The position numbers and the translations under genes were made by a program. This document shows positions 49,048 to 61,899 of a stretch of 64,000 nt of DNA, one piece after another; position 1 is the first letter of the stretch, and every line of letters starts with the position of its first letter. The notes under the pieces are model-generated. The model worked only from the letters and a program-made list of their open reading frames with translations, had not been told where the DNA came from and searched no databases. The DNA lies in NCBI GenBank assembly GCA_019722365.1, contig JADFUC010000758.1, positions 62,001-126,000 of the forward strand, written 5' to 3'. The DNA is from Lithospermum erythrorhizon. Lineage: Eukaryota > Streptophyta > Magnoliopsida > Boraginales > Boraginaceae.

Positions 49048-50527
49048 TTAGCTATTTACAATTATTAAGAATTAGAAGAGTTCTACATGTAATAAGCTCC
49101 AAATCAATGAAATTATCAATAAAAATGTTTGTATTGATGTTACATACCACACATTCAATCATTATTAATAGGGACTCGATTGGACATATAGCAAAAAATG
49201 CATTCAAAATTATAATTGTCAAAAGTATTTTGAAATATATATAATTTTTAAGTTAGGACGATAAGTATAGTATATAAAAATGGAGGGAGTATTATGTTTA
49301 TTAACTCTTGTCTTATGATGTTAATAATTATCACTCTATATATCTCTCCTCTCTCTCGACAAATAATTAAATAATTGAAGCAAACGAATGATTAATAAAT
49401 TGTTAAAGTTAAGTAACAAAGTTATTCCTTTCTTTATATCCAAATAGCACCATCCACTAAACAAAGAAGACTATTCTAACGTCATGACTTATCCTTCACT
49501 AGATGAATGATTATTTAACTACTAATCTAACATACATTTATCATCTCAATCATTAAAATCTCCAAAACAAAATCATTAATAAACAAAAATGTTACGTAAA
49601 AGTGGTATGGGATACAAGAAATTGATTTTCTATGATAATACAATAAAACATGTAGTGATGTAGAGAAAGGGGCTTAATAATTGTGGTAGCTCCCGACAGT
49701 AGTGTATGGTTTAACATTTTTTTTCTTGTACACCTCTTTGGCTCATTCATTCATTCTCCCAACTTTAGCTTCACCTACTGCCTAATTTGGCGGTGTCCCT
49801 ACTTAGCTTGGAGCAACACTAATAATATCGAATCATCACTAATCCATTTGATACAATTTCGTGAATTTGGAACGGGATGCTACTAATAAATTAAACTATT
49901 GTTCGATGAGGTTGTATGCATTGAACATTTGAACTCCATGTTTGTTACGTTGGATGAACATTAAACTAATTGGACAACATTTGGAGTGAATGTTCAAAAC
50001 ATTTAAATGTATTAAAATATAAATATAAATGTTACTTTTTATATTTTTTATATTTCTATATATCAATTTTTTTCAAAGAACACTTATTCGACTGAATAGC
50101 GTGAACAACATAAAATTCACTTTGGGCCAATCTTTAAATATTTTTCTTATTTTCACGACATCGTTTATGTTTAATATTTTATATTTGCACACACAAACCA
50201 ACCATTTTTCTTAAAATTTATCAAAATTCAAGATATATATATTCAAATATAAGTATATAATGAAGGAATGACTACAAATCAAACTTCTACACCTAAGTAA
50301 TGAAGGAATTCAAATATGATCTTTTCAAAAATTACTTCCTTTATTTGCATCTTAATTTTTTATATTCTTCTTTATTTTTCGGATATTAATTAATTTATCC
50401 TTTCCTCTATACAAATTTATAATTTTGCTAGTACTAACGAATAATTTCAAATGTAAAAAACAATAACGGTAAGAACGAATAATGATTAGATTAAATTATC
50501 AGTTTGCATGCAATGACGGATCCCTAC

Positions 50528-50759
50528 CATGATGGCGACAAAACAACACAGGAATTAAATACACCAGAATTAATAATGATAATTCAATTGATATTGTGAC
50601 TAAAGACCTAAAATAGACCATAGTTGAATATCCATGAAACTGATCTTCAACATGATGGCGACAATAAAATATAAAAAGTAAATTCTCCGTAATAATTCTT
50701 GTGTGATTTAATTCAATATTGTGACTAAAGACCTAAAATGACCTTGGTGGAAGGTCCAG
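50528..50759. repeat. diverged direct duplication of about 110 bases
   Basis: Both copies (about 50528-50636 and 50651-50759) begin CATGATGGCGACAA and share ATATTGTGACTAAAGACCTA near their ends. Confidence 0.75.
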
Positions 50760-53700
50760 AAGCTAGCAATTTCGCCATGCAAGCTAAGGCTGCCCGATTA
50801 CATAATTAAAAACCCAAAAATATATACATCATATATAATTGAATAACGAGTCTTATCAAAATCATCAAATTAAACATAAAAATCAACAAACCTATTCAAA
50901 GAATAACATACTTGTACTTATTATGTTAAATAGTACATACAATCGTTATGACTCATGATATTTGGCAACTAACATAATTGCTTTATTGAATGCTAAAAAG
51001 TAATTCTAACAATACAGTACCTCCAAATTTTGGGAATCCTCCTAACCAGTAAACCAATTTGATGTTTTTAAATGTATATAGTTAATTACATCAATACATC
51101 ATATGATACATGTCTAGAATCGAAGAGCTCCAACGATGGTCAAGTTTTAATTTAACCAAGCCAAAATATTGAATTGGTGGTGACTATAATAACAATTGCA
51201 TTCTCAGGTTACTCGTTAAACAATATATATGATCGTTTATTAACCACTAGGATAGGATATTCACAATGACTGATTTTTAGATTCTTTTAAATAATGGTTT
51301 TTATGTATCTAACATTTGAAAGTGCTCATTTGGCTAATTGTAAAGTGGATTTTTTAAAAAAAAAGATCTCGTTACAAAAACGTTTCCACAGTTAAATTCA
51401 ACCATACATGACGAATTAGTATACCAAATTCACCCTCTAAATCATATGTGCATTAATAACGAGCCTTAAAATTATACTCCGGCGTACTACACACATAACA
51501 ACTTATAGTATAAGTATGATTTAATAATCGGTATGGGTAAAAGAATAGTACGATAATAAAATGACGTTTGTACATTGAAACCGTACAAGTAAAAGGAAAA
51601 AACATAGCGAAAGTACCATCACCCACAGCATCTTTCATCTGCCCCTACCAAGATTTTTGTGTTGAGTGTATGTTGACCATCAAATATAATTCACTCCGCC
51701 GACGCCCAACGCATTACTTAAAAGTCGTTTTCTTCTCTATATAATAATACTAGTACACCATATGTAATATTACAACTAATCGTACCGTCGGTCGACCGGT
51801 AAACACCCCACACTGTAATAGGACTAAAGTACAATGTATTTAGGATACTATGTAATTAGGTGACCTTGTGAAATTTTATTGTACATTCAAATTCAATTAT
51901 CCAAATTAAAGAACCACTCTCGCACCCACGTCATGAGTCTGAGTATGGAACAATAGCAATCTAATGGGTATAAAATAAATACTCATCCGTACAATATATC
52001 GAGTTAGGTTATTACTCGATTTGATATCAAATTTTGAGTATTACTTAGTTATTGGATAAGTCGAGGCAGATTTGTGTTCCAACCGGAAATTCGTGGAGAT
52101 TGACATTCTTATTTTGAAAAAGAAACTGATATGCGTAAATAAATTACTCATGGGTGAATAAGAGGTTGTTACCAAAACCCCCTCGCAGAGGGATCAAAAG
52201 AAGAAAATAGCGACAAATTCAGTCTGTGACTATCATAGGAAGTATGGTAATCTTGCGATGAGTGTGTATGTTAAGCGTATAGAGATGGAGAGGTTGATCA
52301 AGAGAGGGCACTTGAAGGAATTTGTGGACACAAGGGGAAGGCCGCAGCCTCGCCCAAGAAGTCCACAATGAGAGAATAGAAACTTTCAGGCGGGGTGGCA
52401 AAGTCCATGATGAAACGAAACAAACGTGACCCATCACCAAGATTGGTTGAGTGGCATTGACACAGCCTCAGGAACCAGCCCGGGGGGGAGGAGATTCGAG
52501 GAATTCAAGAAAGAACTATGCTAGAAGAGAAGTATACTCCTCATCTGCTGTCCCAAAGTGTATTAAAACTATTTCATCTTCGGATCTTGAACTCTGAGGC
52601 ATTGAATTGACTCGCGTGATGAGCTAGTTGTAATCATGTGCTTCTCGCCCGAATACCGTGGATAGAATGTTGGTGAATGCAGGTAGCTCCATGACCTTCT
52701 TATATTTATCAGCTTATGATAAATTTGGGTTGTCTCATGATAACTGCTTGATACCACGCCCACAACAGGGTTCTGGGCATTCGGTTTTATCCAGTAGGAA
52801 TGCTTGACCTTGGATTTTGCGGCGTAGGTTTGAGTAGCAAAAAAGTCAACCATTAGAGACGATTTCGCGGTAGTAGGCATTGTTGAGTCGTCTTCTGTGG
52901 ATTGGTGGAAGACCCGTATTGTATTCGCGAGCCATTGTTTTCCACGTTCTTTCAGAGATGATTTCTAACTTAGTAGAGGCGTAGAAATATGTGGTAATCA
53001 AAAGCGAGATGTGTTATGGGACTTGGTTCCCCCAGGAAAAACCGAGTCAAGAGAGCGGTGAGAAAAATCATCCCGATGTGATGTCCTTGGTGGCGCAGCA
53101 AAGAAAATGACAATTAAGCAAGAAAATCCCGATAGACCGTTTCTTCGTAAGGAAGATTGTCGAGGTTTTTTGTTTGTTGAAAAGGAACCAGAGAAAAGGT
53201 TCCGTATAGGAACAATGTTGGAAGAAAATCATAAAGAAGACCTGATTTGCTTGATTAGGAAACACAAAGATATCTTTGCTTGGGGACTAGAAGACATGCC
53301 TGGTATAAACACATCAATCGCACTGCACAAGTTGCATGTGACTCTATGTATGTTCCCATAAAGCAAAAGAAGCGAACCTTTAATGATGAAAAGAATCAAG
53401 CTGTGAGAAATGAAGTTGATTTGTTATTAAAAGCGGGTGCTATTCGCGAACTCTAGATTCCTGAATGGATTGCGAACGTGGTGTTGGTCAAGAAGCCAAA
53501 TGGAACATGGAGGATGTGCACAGACTTTACGAGTCTCAATAAAGCATGTCCCAAAGACTTTTACCCCCTACCATGCCTCGCGAGGCTTGTGTGGATGGTA
53601 GTCTTGGTCATGATTCTTTGACTTTGGATCTTCGGCAGTACCACCAAATTAAAATGTACCCTGAAGATGAAAAAAAGACTGCTTTTATAAAAGAATATGG

Positions 53701-56207
53701 ACTTTATTCTTTGGAAGGTAATGCCACTGGATTGAAGAATACCGGGGCCAACTTTACCAAAAGAATGGTCAAATCTATATTAAATACTTGATTCAGGCGA
53801 AATATGGAGATATACTTTGATTACATGTTGGTAAAGAGTAAGGTCCGAGGGGACCATTTGAGGGAAACGTTTGATCAGTTGAGGAAGATCAAGCTCAAAA
53901 TTAATCTAGACATGTATTCGTTTGGGGTAACTTTAGGAATGTTCCTGGGGTATATGATCAGCGAACGAGGGATCAAACCAAACCCCGATAAGATTAAGGC
54001 CATACTTGATATGCAACCCCCTCGCGAGTATAAAGATATTCAGAAACTCACGGTGTCTCATGACCTTAAACGGTTCATTTCAAGGTGGGTGAAAGGCAAA
54101 ACTTCCCTTTCTAAACAAATCTCAGGCGAGCCTCGAGCAACAAGTTTTATTGGGGTGATGAATGCAATAAAGCTTTTAAGGAATTGAAAGAATACTTGAG
54201 TTCGTCTAAGTTATTGTTACAACCTGAGCCAAAGGAAACTTCCTGATTGTACACCGATGTATCAAGGAGTTATAAAGCATTATCTTGATCCGTGAGGTGG
54301 AAGAGGCACAAAGCCCGATATACTATATGTGACGTCTTACATGATCACGAAAAGAAATTTATCCAATAATAGATAAGTTTGTAATTAAGCCTAGTCATCT
54401 CGGCGCGAAAGGAAGTGAAAGTCTATTTTTGAATCCTGATCGATTCGGTGGTAACGGATTAGCCCGTGAAAAGTCATTACAAGTCCACAACTATATGGAA
54501 GGTTAACAACGTGGGTAATAGAACTGAGCGAATTTGACATTTCCTATGTCCTACTTACCCGATATTAAAACTGAAACCTTAACGGACTTCATAACTTGAA
54601 TGCGCCTTCAGAGCCCCTCGAATGAATTGGTAGTTCGCTGAATTTGATCCGGGGAATGAATAATCCCGAATGAATACTATTTGTTGATCGAGCTAGAGAA
54701 ATGAGAAGGGAATTAGAATTTGGGATCGATTTATAGTATGATAATATCATCATGGAATATGCGCTTTGCGATTCGCTTTCATTACCCGACAATGAAGCCA
54801 GGAATATGGAAGCTATGAGGTATTTGGGTTGAATGTAAGTAATACCGTTGGGAATTAACCGCATTTGGGTCAAGGGTGATTCCAAATTAGTCATGAACTA
54901 AGTAAGAGGCATCTGTGGGGTTAAACAAGAGCCGCTGGTCAAATACCACGCAAGGGCCATCCAATTGGCAAAAACTTTGAGCAGATTGTATTTGAACACA
55001 TAGTTCGTGCTCAAAATGAGGAAGTCGAACATCTGCCACTGCCAAAGCGTACTATGATGGTTTCTCAGGCGTATATGTAGAGATTCAGCGAGGTTCACCA
55101 ACTTTATCGAAAGTTGTAACGCGGTATTGGAGAACACGAAAGTGCAGAGCCAGCTAGCTCAATCACGTAGGTCAACTCCACGAAAATGGCATCGAGGCAC
55201 GAAAAATCCAAAATCGCAACTTTCGATTTTACATGTATGAGGAAGAGCTGTATAAAAAATCATAGGATGGCCCGCTGCTTAGATGTGTTTCTCAAGAAGA
55301 TATCCCCAAAATACTCATTGAAGTACATCAAGGATTGTGTGGGAGCCATATCGGAGGAAGATATCTCGCCGTGAAAATAACTCATATAGGATACTTTTGG
55401 CCTACCCTGGTCAAAGATGCCATGAATTTTGTAAAGAATGTGTGATGTATGTCAGGATGAGATCGTACCGCTTTGACCTAAAAACTCGATACTAAATCCC
55501 ATTACAAATTTAGATTTATGTGTTAGGGTCAATGCGAAGATTTAGGGAGATTTACGAGGCTAAAGGGAGTGTTAGGTATGTAATAGTGCGGTGGGCTACT
55601 TGACCGAAGTGGGTTGAAATTGCCCTGAAGCTGGCGGTGATAGCGTAGTGAAGTTTCTATGGAAGCATGGTATCGGCATTTTCAGCTTTGAAAGTGCCAT
55701 GGCGTACTCGTCTATGATAGGCCCACGGTTTTTGAAAGTGAATAACTGGCTATTTACGTGACAAATACAGCATTGACGTTAGTTTCACGGCTGCGATCCT
55801 ATAGTGTAATGACCAAGTTGAAGTGATGAATGGCATATTATTCAAAGGCATTAAAAGAACTGATTCAGGCAGAGTCAATGAGGGCATGGATCAGCTGACC
55901 TCACTTGTGGATTAATCCCAGGACAACTCACCCCATGTCTGACATTAGAAACCCCGTTTAGCCTGGTGTATGGCTTAGAGGTAGTGTTCTTGGTCGGGGT
56001 TACCCGGCCTTATCGCTAGTTGGGATTTGATGAAATGCTTGATGACAGAATAAGGAATAACTTCGGCTTTGTTGGCAGTGCGTGATCGAGCCTTATACCC
56101 GGATGAAAAATACAAAGCGTCTAGTGGCTCGCGCTTCTGATCGACGGGTAAAGAATAAGTAATTTAAAGTTGGAGATTTGGTACTAGGAGTTATATTTAA
56201 TCACGGC

Positions 56208-57142
56208 TGTTGGAAATCGAGGAGTATCTTGATTTCTATAATTATGTTTGTTACTTTGATAATTATTGTAACAATTCATTTCTTAGTTTTGTTAAATGAG
56301 ATTAGTCAAGTAGGAGTGTTCAATAAGCAATGTTACAATTACCATCCAGACTCACGATATGCTCCGGGGTTATGCCCGATTCTTCAGATCGCATGCATAA
56401 CCCCGTCATAATAATCATAATGATTAATTATATTATTATATGGCTAATCTTACTCCCGAGCGGAAGATTGAGAACCACGTCTGATGACGTTGAGTTATAT
56501 TTCATGTATGGAATTAAATCGAATTGTTAAATTGGTGATTGAAATCAACGATATACTTAATCGAGAGTTTTACATTGATAATGTAAAATACAAATTGGAC
56601 AAAATCGAATCAATTAAATAGCTATTTGATTGGCGGTTTGAGGAAAGCAGTAGTAACTTGTTAAGTTGCCTCGTTTAGTAATAAGTTAGTTAACGGCTTA
56701 GAGGTTAACTATTATTTATCAAAGCGAGTTAAGTTATTAGAGCCGAAACCAAAGGGGTCCTATATAAAAGAAATGAAAAAATTTCATTTCATCCTACTAA
56801 AAAGATTTCGGCCGCCCACTCATATACTTTGGGTTTTTGAGTCAAAGTTTTGACTCAAATTGTTCCTCTAATTGATCCGTAGATTCTATGGCTTAATCGC
56901 TTTGTGATTCAACCGCTCTTGTGGTGTGGACTAAGCCCCAGAGGCATTTCACTTGAGGTGTTGAGGGATTCAACGGAGGATTCGGGAGATTGAAAGTTCA
57001 TCATTTCCGTTGCGTTTGTAAGTACTCTCGTATTCATACGTGTATGATTATATATATGTTTTCCGTGGTCGTTTATTATACATTTATTCGATCTTGGTTG
57101 CATTTGTTTATTGTTATGAGCAAAGTTGCGTAATTTTCAACA
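56208..57142 (+). mobile_element. solo LTR nested in the gypsy integrase
   Basis: About 935 bases start TGTTGGAAAT and end ATTTTCAACA, a classic TG...CA pair with short inverted ends. A TATA-like CTATATAAAAG lies at about 56761, as expected for the U3/R border. Gypsy integrase text stops just before it (VGDLVLG...FNHG) and resumes after it (GTYELRKI at about 57215). Flanking CACGG/CACGT may be an imperfect target duplication. No internal region belongs to it. The lineage (copia-like?) is a guess. Confidence 0.6.
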
Positions 57143-57414
57143 CACGTACCCCAAGGACCAAAAATAAGTTGAGCCACACAGATGGGAGGGACACTTGTGT
57201 GTAGCGATTGATAGGCCTGGGACGTATGAGCTGAGAAAAATTTGAATGAAACGTCCTAAATGCAGCATGCTTCCAAATTGGCTAAATATTATGTTTAAAG
57301 ATGTTTTGAAATAATTAGGAAAGGTGGGTCGGTCGATCCCGCTTTATGATGTACCATTTAAGTGGGTTTGAGTATGTTACTTTGATTATGAATGAAAATT
57401 TGTGGCACAGTCGT

Positions 57415-57790
57415 TTTACACCACACTTTCACTACAGTGAATTTGCTCAAGTGAACTTTATCATAAAACCCATTCTCATGAAGGTAAAGTGGCGGGTATC
57501 ATGAAAACCACTTCTACCATGAGGTGAAGAGTAACATTAAGCTCAAGTGAATTTTATCCATAAAAAATCCTTCTCGAAGGTAAAGTAACAATTTGCTCGT
57601 GGGTACAAATGAGAATCACTTCTAAACTTAAGAAGGTTAAAGAATAACGTTTGCTCGAAGCAAACTTTACAGAAAATGATAAGTCGCTACCGAAGGTAAA
57701 ATTCTGGCGAATCCTATCATAAAACCCGTTTCGAAGATAACTTGGCCAGATTCGATATTTATAAATAAAATTTCTTTCGAAAATCGAATC
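57415..57790 (+). repeat. degenerate tandem repeat downstream of integrase
   Basis: Several diverged units combine TTTGCTCAAGTGAA/TTTGCTCGAAGCAA, TTTATCATAAAACCC and CGAAGGTAAAGT. Repeats between pol and the 3' LTR are common in Tat-lineage elements. Confidence 0.6.
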
Positions 57791-58720
57791 CACTTGACAA
57801 ATGCATTATCATGAAATCCTTCTCTCAACAAATCATATCATGAGATTCGCCTATGCATGAAGGGTCACAACCCTAAAGATTGTGATAGCCCATTTGATAG
57901 GTTAAAAACAAGCCTGAAATTGAGATATATCTAATCACATGCATTACACCGCATCTGAAAGTGAATAAGAACATAACACGAGTCAAAATAAGAATGGATA
58001 GAAATTGTACAAAGGACAGAAATGGAAGTTGTTCATTACAAAAAAGCGAGTAAAGACATGATAGAAATTAAGGGCCATTTCTCCTGCGTCGACCTCTTCG
58101 CCATAAATGCTTCGTCAGGAAGATTAAGTCGAAGAAAGATCGCGATGTGCAGTCGGGATTCCTCGCCTTTTCTTCATCAAAAAGAGTGGTCGCAGCGGGG
58201 AAACTACCGCTATGGTCAAGAAGGCGACAAAATACTTCGCGCATTCGTTATGGATTTTAGAGGCATAGGAAGAAATTTGATAAGAAATTCCCGCCAAATT
58301 TTGGTTTACGCAAGCGAACGGGCGTCGGCGGAGGCGAGCAGCGTCTCTGCTTTCTTCGTATGTTCGAGGCTTGATGCGCCTTGTGACATCGGCGGCGTTA
58401 GCGGCTCGACTCCTTGCGAGCTTGTGAAGCGTCTACCGACATGAAGTTTGGCATTCTCGACATCCCGTGCAGCAAGTGATTTACTATAAGCGGCAATTTC
58501 TTTGGGTTAAATCCTCCGCCCCTCTTGGCTCGTTCCTTAGCAATTTTTTAAATGATCCTACGTGCTCTTCTTCAAACAAATCAATTGAATCCAAACCGCT
58601 TAAGCGAGTAGTCTTGACACGAGACTTAACTTTTGGGCTACGCAGTAGCTTAGATGCGTGTTTATGCGAGCTAAAAAGTGCGAATGCCTTGCCAAGAAAC
58701 ATGCAGCCCCGTTTGCGGCC

Positions 58721-60113
58721 TTAGACGAGAATACTTAAAAGAAGAAAATGATAATGAAATGCAAGTAAAGAGACTCGAAATGATGTAAGGCTTCGTGTTT
58801 GTGGGTGGGCAGAGCTGGCGTAGAATCCTTGACCCGGTTGATATTGAGCCGCCATGGTCACGGAAGAGGGGCTGAGTGAGTAAAAGTGGAACTTGCCGGG
58901 GATTCTAAGGAGAGGCATCGAGAGCACACCCAGGATTCGGAAGTTGGAAAGGGGTAGCCAAGGTATTTTCATTATATCTTTGATAGAGCTTCGTTTCCAC
59001 TGCTCCCCGAAGAGTTTCTTAGCAATGTTCTTTCCTTTTTAAATTCGTGAGTCACTTTTTCGAGTCTTTGGAGGGAAAGATTGAGCATTAAGGGGTGGCG
59101 ACGATTGACTTGGAAAGGAAAGGGCGTGCTCGAACTTTCTTGTAGAGAAAGAGGCGATGTCAGAAATCAGCGCGATGACCCATGGTGGGTCGGGAAAGCG
59201 TATCCGCGAACTCAACCTCCGCTGAGGTGCAGGGGGAAAAGAGGCCTTAGGGCCACGGGACCCACTGCCCGAACCAACCCCATGAGATGGAGCTCCTTCG
59301 TTTTCTTTGATCATGCTTGACACTTGGGAGGGCTTCTTCTTCTTTGGGGTCACCCGTTTGGCATAGCTTTGGAGGTTGGAAGTGGAGGCAGGGATATTCT
59401 CTGGGATTCTCTTCAGCATTGAATTCACTTTAGGTGCATGAATGGAGGTGATAGGAAGTGGTGCAGCGGGTTGGAAATCTGCAGGAACCATAGACTTCCT
59501 GGGCTTCGTTTTGGACTTCAGTTTCACGCGATCGAAAAGGGAAGACCTTTACTTGACATCTCGTTCATTGACCTCTTTCCCGGTTGCACCGCGAGGCCTT
59601 AAACACCGGCTCATCTGTGAAACAGGATATAATGGTTAAAAGTTAGAAACCAACGATATCGAAGCTAAGGTAAAGGTTAATACCCCCAGTTGGAGGTTAA
59701 ATGCATTGGCGTCGAGATTAAATTCCACATCCAAGGCCCTTGGCTTAACCCAGAATAGCCTCGTCTCAGCCAAGGTGAACAGAGGCGGTCGCTCGTATCG
59801 GTATCACAGGAAGTGTGGATCGAATCTTTTCAACCGCTATTATGTCAGCCTCGGTATCAGGTGGAAGGGGTTTTGCCTTCGCTTGAGGGTCCAAATGCGA
59901 CATGACAGCTGCCGTCCCACCGGGCAAAAACCACTTGGTTAGAAGCCCCACATCGGGGAGCTTGTTGGGGCAACGACCAAGATATTCCTTTCGGCCAGGC
60001 GGGTGGAAAGAAGGTTTGGAGATTATCACATGGTGCCCACTAAATGGGGCTTCAAGCGGAGGAGCTGAGGGGTTAGGCCAGTATCCTACGTGCGGAGCTT
60101 GAAACATGGTCAC
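58721..60113 (-). pseudogene. antisense ORF region of the gypsy element (aORF-like), broken
   Basis: Minus-strand open stretches lie in a row: 59766-60113 (115 codons, GRKEYLGRCPNKLPDVGLLT, KWFLPGGTAAVMSH), 59039-59527 (162 codons, basic, Pro/Ser-rich, with KRVTPKKKKPSQ) and 58721-58972. Tat-lineage retrotransposons are known to carry an extra antisense ORF between pol and the 3' LTR, and the position here fits. The identity is inferred from place and orientation; no domain is firmly recognised and the frame is interrupted. Confidence 0.35.
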
Positions 60114-60120
60114 TTTAACA

Positions 60121-60980
60121 TTTTTAAGGGGTTAGTGGCCGGGGGCGCGTTTTATAGTTATAAGGAGGTTGTTTACAAATGTGATCGCGTGCCATAAGTC
60201 TTCAGCGTATCTGACGGTATAACCAGGGGTAAAGTCAGGGTTAGTGGAACCCGGCGTCTATCTGCGGTACTACTTGATCTCGAGGGGCCTTGAGAGGCAA
60301 GTTTCTGCCACTACGCTGGGGTAATGGTAAAATAAATTGGAAAACCCATCCCTAGAATTGTCATACGTATGGTAGGGGTATCGACTTAACTTTTAACAAA
60401 GTAGGTAGGGAGTTTATAATGCCTTGGTAGTAAATTTGTAAGCCACACGAGCAGAATTAAACAGCATTATTGGGCTCTTGGGTTGCGTCGTCATTTCCGT
60501 CTCCTGAGTTAAGCTAGGCGATCATGGTGACTGATAGAGGCGTTCCACCGGCTTATAGGCCAACGGTATGATCGCGTAAATGCGAAGAGCAAATGTCAAA
60601 GTTATCTTGATTCTCCGAAGGCTGAAGCGTCTTATACATCCAATGAAGTAAATCAATTAGTAAAAGGTGGGCCAAATCAATAAATTCTGAGACAAAGGTC
60701 AAAATCACACCCCCAATTATGGTCAACCCGTTCGTACTTGGCAAGGTTGAAATAAGCATGACCGGTTGAATCGACCGTCGCCCCTTCAGGCTGACCCGGA
60801 AATCAAGAACATATCACCAATTTCGTCCTAAAATCTACCCCCTCAAGGTGAAAATTAACTTCTACCAACGATTAAAATACGAGAAACAAACACTAATTAG
60901 ATCCAACTACTTCAAGAAAATCAAGCACAAAACCCCAAAACCGAAAGCAGTTCATATTCCCAGCGCTGACAAGAAAAATA
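60121..60980. other. end of the retroelement region and spacer
   Basis: Composition stays GC-richer to about 60800, so the element or its 3' LTR probably reaches that far, but no LTR end could be set. No gene seen. Confidence 0.35.
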
Positions 60981-61136
60981 AAGAGAGGCGAAATTGCATA
61001 GTATGAACATATAGATATAAAATCATAAGATGACATACATTTTAGGAGGATATTTTAGGAGGAAAAAGAAAGGGCGGAATTGGAGGATAGGAACATATAG
61101 ATATAAAACCATAAGATGACATACATTTTAGGAGGA
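60981..61136. repeat. 86-base tandem duplication upstream of the patatin-like gene
   Basis: GAACATATAGATATAAAA, then CATAAGATGACATACATTTT and AGGAGGA, occur at 61005-61050 and 61091-61136 with one difference. The preceding AGGCGAAATTGCATAGTAT matches GGGCGGAATTGGAGGATAG more loosely, so the unit is 86 bases. Confidence 0.85.
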
Positions 61137-61346
61137 ATACACAAGGAGAAGCCGTTATTGATCCCACGAATATCCATCTGGAGCAATGATCGTTTCCTCC
61201 GCTAAGGGTTTCATTTCGTCAGTCGCGATAATAAGCGAAATTAAAATTTGTTCTAAAAGAAGCAGTATGCTTAGAAATTAAAAGACCTCGAATTAAAATA
61301 TGGCGAATCAGAAACTAGAAGTATACCATAGAACTGAAGCTATAAT

Positions 61347-61407
61347 AACGAACATAATAACATCATTAAGAATAAGTCATTAATTAGCTCCACTTATTAT
61401 GTTCGTT
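61347..61407. repeat. 14-base perfect inverted repeat
   Basis: AACGAACATAATAA at 61347-61360 faces TTATTATGTTCGTT at 61394-61407 across a 33-base loop, about 490 bases upstream of the patatin-like start codon. Confidence 0.8.
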
Positions 61408-61690
61408 ACTCTGATCGATTATTACAATCCTCTGTAGTCTTTCAAAATTCTGAATTGAAGGAATCCAAACTTCATCATTACATAATAATTACTTAAAAAA
61501 CACTAGCCGCAAAATTTCCTGTTATAACCCCATCAAAACTCAACTATACCCGATTAATCATCTACCTAAAGAATGCTAATACCTAAACTGTCTACCCCCT
61601 CCCCTCTCATCAAAATTAAAATACATCCCCACGCATGCATTTGCGTTGTCCCTTCCTAAAACTAAACTTCTCATCACCCCCTTAGCTTCC

Positions 61691-61700
61691 TATATAAATA
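61691..61700 (+). promoter_or_regulatory. TATA box of the patatin-like gene
   Basis: TATATAAATA about 200 bases upstream of the ATG at 61900, leaving a plausible 5'UTR of about 170 bases. Confidence 0.6.
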
Positions 61701-61899
61701 TATTCCCCATCATCTATTTTCATCATTCAACTCTCACACAAATATTCTCCTTCGTTCTCTACTCCAATTTCCCAACAAATTTTTAGTTTACTAGAAGTTT
61801 CATACTAAGTGTTATAAAACTATTTCTAGTAATTTATTTTGTTAAGACAAACATATATAACCTCAAAGAAAATATCACTTTTTTTCAAGAACATATAAA

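Larger units (their letters stand above)
47461..52159. other. gene-free AT-rich spacer with short repeats
   Basis: No gene recognised. A MITE-type right end (ATGGAGGGAGTATTATG at about 49280) stands without a clear partner. Two local duplications are listed separately. Confidence 0.5.
52160..60120 (+). mobile_element. decayed Ty3/gypsy retrotransposon, Tat-like, without identified own LTRs
   Basis: Pol order can be followed on the plus strand through many stops and shifts. A gag-linker phrase (CDYHRKYGNLA, ERLIKRGHLKEFVD) lies at about 52220-52340 and a protease-like stretch near 52670-52750. Reverse transcriptase runs from about 53107 to 54190 (EWIANVVLVKKPNGTWRMC, LNKACPKDFYPLP, FLGYMISERGIKPNPDKI). 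RNase H is badly eroded. Integrase shows GLCGSHIGGRYLA and HIGYFWPTLVKDAM near 55340-55440, and FKVGDLVLG before 56208. The RT catalytic YxDD is changed to YFDY. The RT phrases are of the non-chromovirus Tat/Ogre type. It cannot be autonomous. Confidence 0.8.

Noticed and set aside
58022..58444. 140-codon plus-strand frame as a gene
   Set aside because: It sits in the decayed retroelement, opposite to the antisense ORF region, without recognised domains.
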